64,000 bases of DNA from Phenylobacterium sp. GTDB lineage: Bacteria; Pseudomonadota; Alphaproteobacteria; Caulobacterales; Caulobacteraceae. How positions within the stretch are numbered: the stretch's first letter is position 1; each line of letters starts with the position of its first letter. The notes below the pieces were generated by a model, which made no database searches, had not been told where the DNA came from, and saw only the letters and a program-made list of their open reading frames with translations. The stretch covers positions 29,693 through 93,692 of the forward strand of contig NZ_JAUSCJ010000041.1 of the NCBI RefSeq assembly GCF_030651185.1, given 5' to 3'. Positions 24,199-32,676 of this stretch are shown in pieces. The position numbers and the translations under genes are program-made.

Positions 24199-25227
24199 TC
24201 AGGCGTTCGCCGTCCAGCGCTGGAAGTGCTTGGAGAGCTTGAGGCCCTGGCGCTGGTAGTGGCTGCCCTGGTCGCCGTAGAGGCGCGACGGCTTGGCGGT
24301 CAGGGGCTCATAGACCAGGCGGGCGACGGTCTGGCCGTCCTCCAGCAGGAAGGGGGTCTCGTGGCTGCGGACCTCCAGAACGCCCTTGGAACCCACCCCT
24401 TGCGCCTCCTCGGTGCCGAAGCCGGGGTCGAAGAAGCCGGCATAGTGGACGCGGAACTCGCCCACCGAGGGGTCGATGGGGGTCATCTCGGCGGCCTGTA
24501 GCACCGGGATCTCGATCGCCTCCTTGGAGGCCAGGATGTAGAATTCGCCGGGATCGAGCAGCAGTTCGCCATTCTGCGGGATCAGCGGCTCCCAGTAGTT
24601 GCGCGGGTCGTGGCCGTCGACATTGTCCATGTCGATGACGCCGGCGTGGCGCCGCGCGCGGAAACCGGCGATGCCGTCAGAGAGGTCGACGCCGACGCTC
24701 TTGGTGAGCAGCTTGGCCGGATTGCCGCGCTTCAGCCGCAGCTGGTTCAGCCGGGTGCCGGTGCGCACCAGGATGGAGAAGGTCTGGGGGGCGATCTCGA
24801 TATAGGTGGGGCCGTCATAGCCCTCGATCACGTCGTCGAAGGCCGGCTGGTTGTCCGACAGCAGACGCACAAAGACGTCGACGCGGCCGGTGGAGCTCTT
24901 GGGATTGGCCCGCGCCGAGACGCCCGGCGGCAGATGCAGGCGTTCCTGCAGCTCGGCGATATAGACGCAGCCCTTCTCGAGAACAGCGCCCCTGGAGAGA
25001 TCCAGCTCGTGCATGGCGACGTCGGCGATGCGGCTGGCCACCGTGCGGCCCAGGCGCGGCAGGAAGCTCGCCCGCACCCGCCAGCAGCGGGCGGCCAGGC
25101 GCAGGTCGAGGCTGGCGGGCTGCACCTGGTCGGCGTCGAAGGGCGTCGCCGACAGGATGGCGCCCTGGACGATCAGGTCATCGATGGATTGGCAGGGGAG
25201 AATCCCCGCGCGGGTCGCGTCGGTCAT
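24199..25227 (-). CDS. dcd: 2'-deoxycytidine 5'-triphosphate deaminase, long form
   Basis: A 342-residue protein that reads as two dCTP deaminase/dUTPase-like units, the long form seen in alphaproteobacteria. The first unit has QPASLDLRLAARCWRV, LPPGVSARANPKSSTGRVDVFVRLLSD and APQTFSILVRTGTRLNQLRL. The second has DPGEFYILASKE, FRVHYAGFFDPGFG and HETPFLLEDGQTVARLVYE. It would deaminate dCTP to dUTP for thymidylate synthesis. ATG at 25227 gives MTDATRAGILPCQSI; the longer frame to 25314 looks non-coding. Standard dCTP deaminases are about 190 residues, so the size is notable but known for the group. Confidence 0.8.
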   Translation of the reverse strand: MTDATRAGILPCQSIDDLIVQGAILSATPFDADQVQPASLDLRLAARCWRVRASFLPRLGRTVASRIADVAMHELDLSRGAVLEKGCVYIAELQERLHLPPGVSARANPKSSTGRVDVFVRLLSDNQPAFDDVIEGYDGPTYIEIAPQTFSILVRTGTRLNQLRLKRGNPAKLLTKSVGVDLSDGIAGFRARRHAGVIDMDNVDGHDPRNYWEPLIPQNGELLLDPGEFYILASKEAIEIPVLQAAEMTPIDPSVGEFRVHYAGFFDPGFGTEEAQGVGSKGVLEVRSHETPFLLEDGQTVARLVYEPLTAKPSRLYGDQGSHYQRQGLKLSKHFQRWTANA

Positions 25228-25332
25228 CGGCGGGACACTCGCCGGGAGGGGGCGGGTTGGCAAGTGCGGCGTGTTGGTTGGGGGGCGTGGCGAGGGCCAA
25301 ACCCCCTCCGTCACGCGCTGGCACGCGCGCCA

Positions 25333-25402
25333 CCTCCCCCGAACCGCGCTACGCGCTGGGGGAGGAACTGGAAGCGCGAAATTCCTCCCCTTTCGGGGGA
25401 GG
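25333..25402. repeat. Two tandem palindromes, CCTCCCC/GGGGAGG family
   Basis: CCTCCCCC...GGGGGAGG at 25333-25365 and CCTCCCC-TTTCG-GGGGAGG at 25384-25402 lie in the 218-base gap between the dCTP deaminase gene and a small membrane protein gene. The rest of the gap (25228-25445) shows no gene. Confidence 0.5.
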
Positions 25403-25445
25403 TGGATCTGAGCGCAGCGGCTAGGGTCTCTCCTCCCCCCGCCGC

Positions 25446-25664
25446 CTAGTGCTTCTTCCCGACCCTGCCGGCGATCTCGGCCAGCATGGTGACGGCGGCG
25501 CCCACCCCGAACAGGGCGAGCGCCTCACCGAAGGTGGCGGCCGGGCGCAGCACCGCCGGAACCCAGCTTTGCAGATGGTCCGACAGGGCCAGGATCACGA
25601 GATTCAGCGCCCCGAAGAAGGTCAGGATCAGGCTGAAGACCCGGATCGCAAAATTGACCGGCAC
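25446..25664 (-). CDS. Small two-span membrane protein (paralogue A)
   Basis: A 72-residue protein starting MPVNFAIRVFSLILTFFGALNLVIL, with two hydrophobic segments (about 5-28 and 46-64) and a lysine-rich end (GRVGKKH). It shares its layout and several positions (R8, FG/LG turn, LGxGA, LAEIA) with the neighbouring gene at 25671, so they are tandem duplicates. Function unknown. The two genes are six bases apart and surely co-transcribed. Confidence 0.6.
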   Translation of the reverse strand: MPVNFAIRVFSLILTFFGALNLVILALSDHLQSWVPAVLRPAATFGEALALFGVGAAVTMLAEIAGRVGKKH

Positions 25665-25670
25665 GGGAGC

Positions 25671-25892
25671 CTAGTAGCTCTTGGCCGGGCGCTTGGCGGC
25701 GATCTCGGCCAGCAGGTAGATCATGGCGCCGAGGCCGAGCAGACTCACCGACTGGGCGAATCCTTCCACCAGCATCAGCTGCTTCGGAATTGAGGCCAGG
25801 ACCGAGGCCGGCAGGAAGCCGATGGCGACGTTGAGCAGGCCCAGCACAACCAGGATCAGGCCGAGAAGGCGAAACAGCATATTGAGCGGCAT
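25671..25892 (-). CDS. Small two-span membrane protein (paralogue B)
   Basis: A 73-residue protein starting MPLNMLFRLLGLILVVLGLLNVAI, with a second span ending MIYLLAEIAAKRPAKSY. It is the upstream member of the tandem pair with the gene at 25446. GGGAGGACAC lies just upstream of the start. No motif suggests a role. Confidence 0.6.
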   Translation of the reverse strand: MPLNMLFRLLGLILVVLGLLNVAIGFLPASVLASIPKQLMLVEGFAQSVSLLGLGAMIYLLAEIAAKRPAKSY

Positions 25893-26101
25893 TAGGTAGT
25901 GTCCTCCCTATAGTTAAGCTGAGGTTGCCCCGTTTTTGTGCAGGTCGGAAGTCGATTCAGCCAGACGGCGAACGGTCCAGCTTGACCGCGAGGCGCGCCG
26001 TGAGGTTCATGCCGCCCTCCCTGAAGGCTTTCGCAGGAAAACTGGATTCCGGTTTGGCGCGCGAAGGCGCTTTCTGCGGACGTCATACCAAGGAGCGCCC
26101 C

Positions 26102-27286
26102 ATGGCCGAAGATCCGAACACCTGGCAGCAAGAGACCAAGCTGGTGCGCGGCGGCATGGCCCGCTCGCCCTATGGCGAGATCTCCGAGGCGCTCTTCCTG
26201 ACTCAGAGCTTCGCCTATGACAGCGCCAGCGCCGCCGACAAGCGGTTCTCCGGCGAGGAGCCGGGCTTCATCTACCAACGCTTCGGCAACCCCACGACCC
26301 AGATGTTCGAGGACCGCCTGGCGCTTCTCGAGGGCGCTGAGCAGTGCCGGGCGACGGCCTCTGGCATGGCCGCCGTCCACGTGGCCCTGCAGGGCCTGGT
26401 GCGGGCCGGCGACCACATCGTGGCGGGCCGGGCCCTGTTCGGCTCCTGCCGCTGGATCCTCTCGGAACTGATGCCGCGCTACGGCGTGGACGTGACCTTC
26501 GTCGACGCCACCGACATCGAGGCGTGGAAGAACGCGGTGCGCCCCAACACCAAGGCCTTCCTGGTGGAGACCCCGGCCAACCCGCTGCTGGAGATCACCG
26601 CCATCGGGGCCGTCGCCGACGTCGCCCATGCCGCCGGCGCCAAGCTGGTGGTGGACAATGTCTTCGCCACCCCGCTGTTCCAGAAGCCGCTGGCCCTCGG
26701 CGCCGACATCGTCGTCTACTCGGCCACCAAGCACATCGACGGCCAGGGCCGGGTGCTGGGCGGGGCGATCCTGGGCGGCGCGGAGCTGATGACCGAGAGC
26801 TACAAGGACATCCTGCGCCACACGGGCCCGGCGCTCTCGCCCTTCAATTCCTGGGTGCTGGTCAAGGCCCTGGAAACCCTGGAGCTGCGGGTCACCCGCC
26901 AGACGGAGAACGCCGCCAAGGTGGCCGACGCCATCGGCGCGCACGCCAAGTGCCGGCAGGTGATCTATCCCGGCCGCCCCGACCACCCGCAGGCCGCCAT
27001 CATCGCCAACCAGATGACCGGCGGCGGCAGCGTCGTGGCCTTCGACCTGGGCGGGCGCGAGGCCGCCTGGCGGTTCCTCGACACCCTGGCCATCGTCGAT
27101 ATCTCCAACAATCTCGGCGACGCCAAGTCCATGGCCACCCACCCGTCCACCACCACCCACCGCTCCATGCCCGAGGCCGAACGCCTGAGCATCGGCCTCA
27201 CCGAGGGCTGGGTGCGGATGAGCGTGGGCCTGGAGGGGTCAGGGGATCTGATCCGCGATGTCGAACGGGCGCTGGACGCGGCCTGA
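26102..27286 (+). CDS. metZ: O-succinylhomoserine sulfhydrylase
   Basis: A 394-residue PLP enzyme of the Cys/Met metabolism family, making homocysteine from O-succinylhomoserine and sulfide. The start (ETKLVRGGMARSPYGEISEALFLTQSFAYDSA) and the PLP lysine motif YSATKHIDGQGRVLGGA (Lys near residue 206) match alphaproteobacterial MetZ; IYQRFGNPTTQMFE and STTTHRSM are also diagnostic. AAGGAG lies seven bases before the ATG at 26102. The upstream 209 bases hold no SAM-II riboswitch that I can fold. A 156-bp palindromic element separates its stop from convergent hslO. Confidence 0.9.
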   Translation: MAEDPNTWQQETKLVRGGMARSPYGEISEALFLTQSFAYDSASAADKRFSGEEPGFIYQRFGNPTTQMFEDRLALLEGAEQCRATASGMAAVHVALQGLVRAGDHIVAGRALFGSCRWILSELMPRYGVDVTFVDATDIEAWKNAVRPNTKAFLVETPANPLLEITAIGAVADVAHAAGAKLVVDNVFATPLFQKPLALGADIVVYSATKHIDGQGRVLGGAILGGAELMTESYKDILRHTGPALSPFNSWVLVKALETLELRVTRQTENAAKVADAIGAHAKCRQVIYPGRPDHPQAAIIANQMTGGGSVVAFDLGGREAAWRFLDTLAIVDISNNLGDAKSMATHPSTTTHRSMPEAERLSIGLTEGWVRMSVGLEGSGDLIRDVERALDAA

Positions 27287-27290
27287 GTGA

Positions 27291-27446
27291 TCCTTCTCCC
27301 CTTGTGGGAGAAGGTGTCAGCGAAGCTGACGGATGAGGGGTCGCGCTCCCCTCTCCGCTCAGTCCGCAAGGCTTGCCCGATAGGTCTATCGACCCCTCAT
27401 CCGACCGATCTCCGACCGGCCACCTTCTCCCACAAGGGGAGAAGGA
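27291..27446. repeat. 156-bp palindromic element with 26-bp perfect terminal inverted repeats
   Basis: The first 26 bases (27291-27316) and last 26 bases (27421-27446) are exact reverse complements, and each end can also fold on itself (CTTCTCCC/GGGAGAAG). An inner pair GATGAGGGGTCG/CGACCCCTCATC lies at 27332-27343 and 27390-27401. It fills the gap between convergent metZ and hslO almost exactly. It has no ORF. A single end-like copy lies at 16007-16031. Confidence 0.8.
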
Positions 27447-27447
27447 A

Positions 27448-28362
27448 TCAGGCCTCCGCCGTCAGCCGCGCCGGATCGACCGAATAGGTGCTGGAGCAGT
27501 ATTCGCAGGTCACCTTGATCAGGCCGTCGTCCTCGACCATGTCGGCGCGCTCCTCGGGCGAGAACGAGGTCAGCACGCTCTCGATGCGTTCCTGCGAGCA
27601 GCGGCAGAAGGCCTTCAGCGGCTTGGCCTCGAAGACCCGGACGCCGTCCTCGTGGAAGAGGCGGAACAGCAGGGTCTCGGCCGAGATGGTGGGGTCGATC
27701 AGCTCGTCCTCGCCGATGGTCTCGAAGAAGGCCTGGGTGCGGACCCAGGCCTCGGCGGTGGGGCCGCGGTTCTCGTCCTCGGCGATGTTCTGGATCAGCA
27801 TGCCGCCGGCCCGCCAACGCAGGCCGTCGCCGAGGTCGGCCTGACCCACGGCCAGGCGCACGCGGGTCGGGGTCTGTTCGGACTGGGCGAAGTACTGCTC
27901 GGCGCACAGGGCCAGGGTCTCGCCCTCGATGGTGGTGATGCCCTGGTAGCGGTCCATGTCGGCGCCCTGGTCGACGGTCATGATGAAGACCCCCTCCCCC
28001 AGCAGGGTCTTGGCGCCCGGCCGCACGAAGCCCTGGGCCGCCTTGGCCACGGCGTCGGGATCGTAGCGGCAGTAGCCGCGCAGGGCGCCGTCGGTGTCGT
28101 AGTCCACCACGACGTAGCGGACCGGCCCGTCGCCCTGGGCCTGGACGATCAGCCGGCCGTCGAACTTCAGGGCCGAGCCCACCAGGGCGGCGAGCGCGCA
28201 GGCCTCCCCCAGCAGGTTGGCGACGGCTTCGGGATAGTCGTGGGCCGCCAGGATCTCGTCGACGGCGGCGCCCAGCCGGGCCAGGCGGCCGCGCACGGGC
28301 TCGCCCTCGATCTGGAACGGGGCGACGAGATCGTCGGGGGCGGCGAGTGTTTCAGTGCTCAT
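27448..28362 (-). CDS. hslO: Redox-regulated chaperone Hsp33
   Basis: A 304-residue cytosolic holdase activated by oxidation. The C-terminal zinc switch is seen as CRC (LKAFCRCSQERIESVL) and CEYC (IKVTCEYCSSTY). The N-terminal domain carries GEACALAALVGSALKFDGRLIVQAQGDGPV and ends before the linker with LIQNIAEDE. ATG at 28362 is chosen over the longer frame. It is the third gene of the argD-argF-hslO group, 47 bases after argF. Confidence 0.9.
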   Translation of the reverse strand: MSTETLAAPDDLVAPFQIEGEPVRGRLARLGAAVDEILAAHDYPEAVANLLGEACALAALVGSALKFDGRLIVQAQGDGPVRYVVVDYDTDGALRGYCRYDPDAVAKAAQGFVRPGAKTLLGEGVFIMTVDQGADMDRYQGITTIEGETLALCAEQYFAQSEQTPTRVRLAVGQADLGDGLRWRAGGMLIQNIAEDENRGPTAEAWVRTQAFFETIGEDELIDPTISAETLLFRLFHEDGVRVFEAKPLKAFCRCSQERIESVLTSFSPEERADMVEDDGLIKVTCEYCSSTYSVDPARLTAEA

Positions 28363-28409
28363 GGGCGGGCCATATAGGGAAAGGCCCGCCGCTTTGCGAG
28401 CGTGGCAGA

Positions 28410-29345
28410 TCAGCCGATGGCGCCGAAGCACCAGGCCAGGATCGATTTCTGGGCGTGGATACGGTTTTCCGCCTCGTCCCAGGCCAGGGAGCGGGGACCG
28501 TCCAGCACCTCAGCCGTCACCTCCTCGCCGCGGTGGGCGGGCAGGTCGTGCATGAAGACGGCGCCGGGATTGGCCTTCTCCATCAGCTCCTGCGTGACCT
28601 GATAGGGGCCGAGCGCGGCGAGGCGGTCGTCGCGGTCGGTGTCGCCCATGGAGACCCAGGTGTCGGTGATCACGCAGTCGGCGCCGGCGACGGCCTCGAG
28701 CGGATTGTCGGTCACGGTGATCCGGCCCTGCAGCTCGGCGGCGCGGGCCAGGTCGACACGGTCGGGGTGGTACTTGGCGGGGCTGGCGATCTGCAGCTTG
28801 AACCCGAAGACCGGGGCGGCGTGGATGAAGGTCGAGCAGACGTTGTTGCCGTCGCCGATCCACGCAAGAGTCTTGCCCTCCACCGAACCGCAACGCTCCT
28901 CGAAGGCCAGTAGGTCGGCGAGGATCTGGCAGGGGTGGCTCTTGTCCGACAGGCCGTTGATCAGGGGCACCTTGGAGACCGAGGCGAAGGTCTCCAGGTC
29001 GGTGTGGCGGTTGGCGCGGATCATCACCGCGTCCACCATGCGCGAGAGCACCATGGCGGTGTCCTCGATGGTCTCGCCGCGGCCGAGCTGCATGTCGTTG
29101 GCGGTGGAGATGATCACGTCGCCGCCCAGCTGACGCATGGCCGCGTCGAAGGAGAAGCGGGTGCGGGTGGAGTTCTTCTCGAAGATCATGGCGAGCGTCC
29201 GCTCGGCGCCCGGGGCGTCGGCGTCCACGCGGCCCTGGGTCCAGCCCTTGCGCGCGGCCTTGCGGGCCTTGGCGTCGGCCAGGATGGCGCGCAGGTCGGC
29301 GGGGGGAATCCGCCAGAGGTCGAGGAAGTGTCTGACTTGGGTCAT
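28410..29345 (-). CDS. argF: Ornithine carbamoyltransferase
   Basis: A 311-residue enzyme making citrulline in arginine synthesis. The carbamoyl-phosphate loop STRTR is at residues 59-63 ([12 protein letters not shown]), and HPCQILAD and DTWVSMGD follow. The usual ornithine-binding HCLP motif reads [10 protein letters not shown] near residue 265, with Asp in place of Cys. The rest of the protein is normal and the operon context is intact, so activity is still expected. ATG at 29345 starts [11 protein letters not shown]. It lies between argD and hslO. Confidence 0.9.
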   Translation of the reverse strand: MTQVRHFLDLWRIPPADLRAILADAKARKAARKGWTQGRVDADAPGAERTLAMIFEKNSTRTRFSFDAAMRQLGGDVIISTANDMQLGRGETIEDTAMVLSRMVDAVMIRANRHTDLETFASVSKVPLINGLSDKSHPCQILADLLAFEERCGSVEGKTLAWIGDGNNVCSTFIHAAPVFGFKLQIASPAKYHPDRVDLARAAELQGRITVTDNPLEAVAGADCVITDTWVSMGDTDRDDRLAALGPYQVTQELMEKANPGAVFMHDLPAHRGEEVTAEVLDGPRSLAWDEAENRIHAQKSILAWCFGAIG

Positions 29346-29361
29346 GGGAATCTCCCAACTC

Positions 29362-29450
29362 CCGCTCACCCCGGCGAAGGCCGGGGCCCAGGTTCAGCCT
29401 GAGAGCGAGGAGTCCTAATCTAAAGTCCCGGCCTTCGCCGGGATGAGCGG
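29362..29450. repeat. Palindromic repeat inside the argD-argF gap
   Basis: The 24-base left arm (29362-29385, containing CCCCGGCGAAGGCCGGG) and right arm (29427-29450) are reverse complements with one mismatch, around about 40 bases. The CCGGCGAAGGCCGGG core is a typical dispersed intergenic repeat. Within an operon it may stabilise or trim the message. Confidence 0.65.
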
Positions 29451-29457
29451 TGTGAAG

Positions 29458-30687
29458 TTAGGCCGCGGCTTTCGCCTGGGTTCGCGCCGCCTCGCAGGAG
29501 GCCTCGAGTTTCGAGATGGCTTCCTGGGCTTCTTCCAGGGTGAGGTTCAGCGGCGGCAGCAGGCGCACGCAGTTGTCGCCGCCGCCGGCGATCAGCATGT
29601 GCTGGTCGCGGGCATGCTGCATGAACTCGCGGTTCGGGGTCTTCAGCTTGATGCCGATCAGCAGGCCCTTGCCACGGATGTCCTCCACCACGTCGGGGAA
29701 GCGCTCCTGCAGGCCCGAAAGCTGCTGGACGAAGTAGCCGGCCACCTCGCGGACGTGGGCCAGCAGCTCGGGACTGTTGAGCTCCTCCATCGCCGCCAGA
29801 CCCACGGCCATGGCCAGCGGGTTGCCGCCATAGGTGGAGCCGTGGGAGCCGACGGTCATGCCGCGGCCGGCTTCCGCCGTGGCCAGGCAGGCGCCCACCG
29901 GGAAGCCGCCGCCGAGCGCCTTGGCGACCGCCATAATGTCGGGCGCGGCGTCGGTGGCCCATTCGTGGGCGAACAGCTTGCCGGTGCGGCCCAGGCCGCA
30001 CTGGATCTCGTCATAGATCAGCAGGATGCCGTGCTCGTCGCACAGGCGCCGCAGGCCGCGCATGCAGACCTCGGGCAGGGCGCGGGCGCCGCCCTCCCCC
30101 TGCACCGGCTCGATGAGGATGGCCGCGGTGGTCGGGCCGATGGCCGCCTTCAACGCCTCGTGGTCGCCATAGGGCAGGTGGACGAAGCCCGGCATCGGCG
30201 GGCCAAAGCCCTCCAGATAGGACTTGTTGCCCGAGGCGTTGACCGCCGCCAGCGTCCGGCCGTGGAAGGAGCCCTCGAAGCCGATGATGTCGATGCGTTC
30301 CGGGTTTCCCTTGGCCCAGTGGTACTTGCGCGCCGTCTTGATGGCGCACTCGATGGCCTCGGCGCCGGAGTTGGTGAAGAACACCTCGTCGGCGAAGGTG
30401 GCGTCGGTCAGCACCTTGGCGAGCTTTTCCTGGCCCGGGATCGTGAAGATGTTGGAGACGTGCCAGAGCTTCTCGGCCTGGTCCTTCACCGCCTGCACCA
30501 GCTTGGGATTGGCGTGGCCCAGGGCGTTCACGGCGATGCCGGCCATGCAGTCGAGATAGGCGTCCCCGTCGGTGGTGAAGAGTCGCGCGCCCTCACCTCG
30601 CTCGAACGCCAGCGGGGTGCGGTTGTACACGCCCATGATGTGATCGCTGGGGACGGGCGCGGCTTGCGTCGCGGTCTTTTCAGTCAC
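29458..30687 (-). CDS. argD: Acetylornithine aminotransferase (and likely DapC activity)
   Basis: A 409-residue class III PLP aminotransferase. The PLP lysine is in VAKALGGGFPVGA, and FFTNSGAEAIECAIKTARKYH, FHGRTLAAV and IYDEIQCGLGRTG are all present. It converts N-acetylglutamate semialdehyde to N-acetylornithine; members often also serve lysine synthesis. The start is GTG at 30687 with GGGAGG upstream. It begins the argD-argF-hslO group. Confidence 0.9.
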   Translation of the reverse strand: MTEKTATQAAPVPSDHIMGVYNRTPLAFERGEGARLFTTDGDAYLDCMAGIAVNALGHANPKLVQAVKDQAEKLWHVSNIFTIPGQEKLAKVLTDATFADEVFFTNSGAEAIECAIKTARKYHWAKGNPERIDIIGFEGSFHGRTLAAVNASGNKSYLEGFGPPMPGFVHLPYGDHEALKAAIGPTTAAILIEPVQGEGGARALPEVCMRGLRRLCDEHGILLIYDEIQCGLGRTGKLFAHEWATDAAPDIMAVAKALGGGFPVGACLATAEAGRGMTVGSHGSTYGGNPLAMAVGLAAMEELNSPELLAHVREVAGYFVQQLSGLQERFPDVVEDIRGKGLLIGIKLKTPNREFMQHARDQHMLIAGGGDNCVRLLPPLNLTLEEAQEAISKLEASCEAARTQAKAAA

Positions 30688-30817
30688 TGGGGATACCTCC
30701 CAAAAGAGAACCGTCCCCGGCGCGTGGCGGCGGGGACAGGAAGGCTCGACGTTTTCGTCTTCGAACCCAGTCCTGTCAATATTGCTCGCGCACGACCGAT
30801 CGGTGACAGGTCGGCGC

Positions 30818-31522
30818 TCAGGGCAGGCTGAGGCGGAAGCGCAGGCCCAGGCCCGCAGACTCGAAGGCCGTGGTCGCCCCCACCTGCCGGCTGAGCGTCC
30901 GGATTAGGCGAAAGCCCAGGCCGCCGTCGGTGGCCGGATCAAATCCGGCCGGAAGGCCCGGCCCGTCGTCCACCACCTCGATCTGGACCGCCCCGCCCTC
31001 GCGCCCGTGGCACCGCACCCGGACAACTCCGGCCTGACCGTCGGCGTGGGCGTACTTGAAGGCGTTGGTGATCACCTCCGAGACGATCTGGCTGAGCGGC
31101 AGGACCTGATCGGCCCGCACGTGGCACGGGGCCGGGATGTCCTGGATGAGCTTGGCGGCGCCCGCCAATCCCGAGGCGAAGGGCGCGCAGATCGCCCGCA
31201 GGTGCTCGCTGAGGTCCACCGAGCCGCGATGGCCATGGGTGGCCAGGGCCCGATGCAGCCGGCCAACCGCGTCCACCTGGGCGCCTATGGTCTCCAGCAG
31301 CAGCCGGGTCTCCCGGTCCAGGCCCGCCGCCTTCAGTCGCACATAGCCGCCGAGCATGGTCAGGTGGTTGGCGATCCGATGATCGGCCTCCACCAGCAGG
31401 CTGCAATCGGCGCAGGCCGAGGCGATCTCGGGGATCGGCATGGGCGGCTCGCCGCGACCGGGGGACAGTGGCACAACGGGCGCGGCGCGCATCGCCTTGA
31501 AGTGCGACAGGTCTGCCTGCAT
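30818..31522 (-). CDS. Sensor histidine kinase, HisKA_2/HWE-like
   Basis: A 234-residue kinase core with no transmembrane or PAS domain. The acceptor region is EADHRIANHLTMLGGYVRLKAAG (His near residue 48). The ATPase domain has SQIVSEVITNAFKYAHADG (N box), EVVDDGPGLPAGFDP (G1) and GGLGFRLIRTLSRQVGA (G2). Three cysteines in the N-terminal part (ACADCSLLV) are unusual for such a short kinase. Its layout parallels the kinase at 12980. No partner receiver is adjacent. Confidence 0.75.
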   Translation of the reverse strand: MQADLSHFKAMRAAPVVPLSPGRGEPPMPIPEIASACADCSLLVEADHRIANHLTMLGGYVRLKAAGLDRETRLLLETIGAQVDAVGRLHRALATHGHRGSVDLSEHLRAICAPFASGLAGAAKLIQDIPAPCHVRADQVLPLSQIVSEVITNAFKYAHADGQAGVVRVRCHGREGGAVQIEVVDDGPGLPAGFDPATDGGLGFRLIRTLSRQVGATTAFESAGLGLRFRLSLP

Positions 31523-31633
31523 TGTTTCAATCCGGGTCTGTAGGGCGCCGGACGCCCAGCTTCACCAGAAGGCCGATTCAACCTACGGACATTGATAGAG
31601 ATCAAGTTCGCGCGAGCGGAGAATCGGCCACCG

Positions 31634-32455
31634 CTAGGTCTTCAGCTTGTAGCCGGTCTCGAACATCCACAGGCAGATGCAACTGAAGGCGATCACGAGA
31701 CCGGCGGTCATGCCCATGCCGGCGATCAGCGAGCCCTCGGCGTGGCCGATGAAGCCGTAGCGGAAGCCGTCGATCAGATAGAAGAACGGGTTGTAGTGGC
31801 TGGCCGAGCGGAACGGCTCGGGCAGGCGCTCCACGAGGTAGAAGGTGCCCGACAGGAAGGTCATCGGCATGATGATGAAGTTGGTCACCGCCGACATGTG
31901 GTCGAACTTCTCGCTCCACAGCCCGGCCATGACGCCCAGCAGGCCCAGGATCATCGAGGCGCCGATCCCGAAGTAGAGGATCGCCCAGAGGTGGGTGACC
32001 GGCAGGGCGGCGAAGGGCAGGACCGCGAGCCAGGTCACCGCGCCGACCACGATGCCACGGGTGGCGGCGCCGAGCGCGAAGCCGGCCACATGCTCCAGGG
32101 GCGTCAGGGGCGGGGTGAGGAAGTCGCCGGTCAGGCCGTTCATCTTGGCCTGCAGCAGGCTCGAGGACGAGTTGGCGAAGGCGTTGTTGAGGATCTGCAT
32201 CATGATCAGGCCGGGCGCCACGAAGGTGGCGAAGGCCACGCCGTGGACGGGGACCCGCGCGCCCTGGGCGGCCACCACGAAGACCATCATATAGAGCAGG
32301 GCCGTGACCACCGGGGCGGCCAGGGTCTGCATGCCCACCTTCCAGAACCGGCGGATCTCCCGGATATAGAGGGTTCTGAGACCGGCCCAGTTGACCCCGT
32401 GATAGTCGCGGGGCTGGGGCGGCATAACGGCTGCGGCGTCGGGCATATCCTTCAT
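31634..32455 (-). CDS. ABC-2 type transporter permease
   Basis: A 273-residue integral membrane protein of the ABC-2 permease family (YadH/NodJ-like). It has a cytosolic N-terminus (NWAGLRTLYIREIRRFWKVG), six hydrophobic segments, and the conserved late motif FLSGTFYLVERLPEPFRSASHYNPFFYLIDGFRYGF. Such permeases export polysaccharide or drugs with an ATPase partner, but no ATPase gene adjoins it. ATG at 32455 is preferred; a second in-frame ATG lies three codons on. It is divergent from gcrA. Confidence 0.85.
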   Translation of the reverse strand: MKDMPDAAAVMPPQPRDYHGVNWAGLRTLYIREIRRFWKVGMQTLAAPVVTALLYMMVFVVAAQGARVPVHGVAFATFVAPGLIMMQILNNAFANSSSSLLQAKMNGLTGDFLTPPLTPLEHVAGFALGAATRGIVVGAVTWLAVLPFAALPVTHLWAILYFGIGASMILGLLGVMAGLWSEKFDHMSAVTNFIIMPMTFLSGTFYLVERLPEPFRSASHYNPFFYLIDGFRYGFIGHAEGSLIAGMGMTAGLVIAFSCICLWMFETGYKLKT

Positions 32456-32523
32456 GAGGGCCCATGTGCGCCCAGGCCGCGACAAGCGCAAGGGTGCGGC
32501 CTTGCGACGCTATATGTGGTTCC

Positions 32524-32571
32524 TGTGGATGAAGGGAGGGGCGCCTATTGTGGCTCTTAAGGATCTGTTTA
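32524..32571. promoter_or_regulatory. Candidate DnaA box and CtrA site upstream of gcrA
   Basis: TGTGGATGA (32524-32532) differs at one base from the DnaA box complement TGTGGATAA. TTAA-GGATCTG-TTTA (32557-32571) differs at one base from the CtrA site TTAA-N7-TTAA. In Caulobacter gcrA is known to be activated by DnaA and repressed by CtrA, and both sites fall in its upstream region here. Each match alone is weak. Confidence 0.45.
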
Positions 32572-32676
32572 CGATATCTGGTAGTTGGTGATGTCGTGAG
32601 TAGCGCGCTGCCACAACATATTGATCCTGGGTCTGCCGCGCGGGGCTGATGGAACCAGGACACGCGGAGCAAGACC

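Noticed and set aside
25893..26101. SAM-II riboswitch expected before metZ in alphaproteobacteria
   Set aside because: I could not find the conserved SAM-II pseudoknot sequence pattern in the leader by eye.
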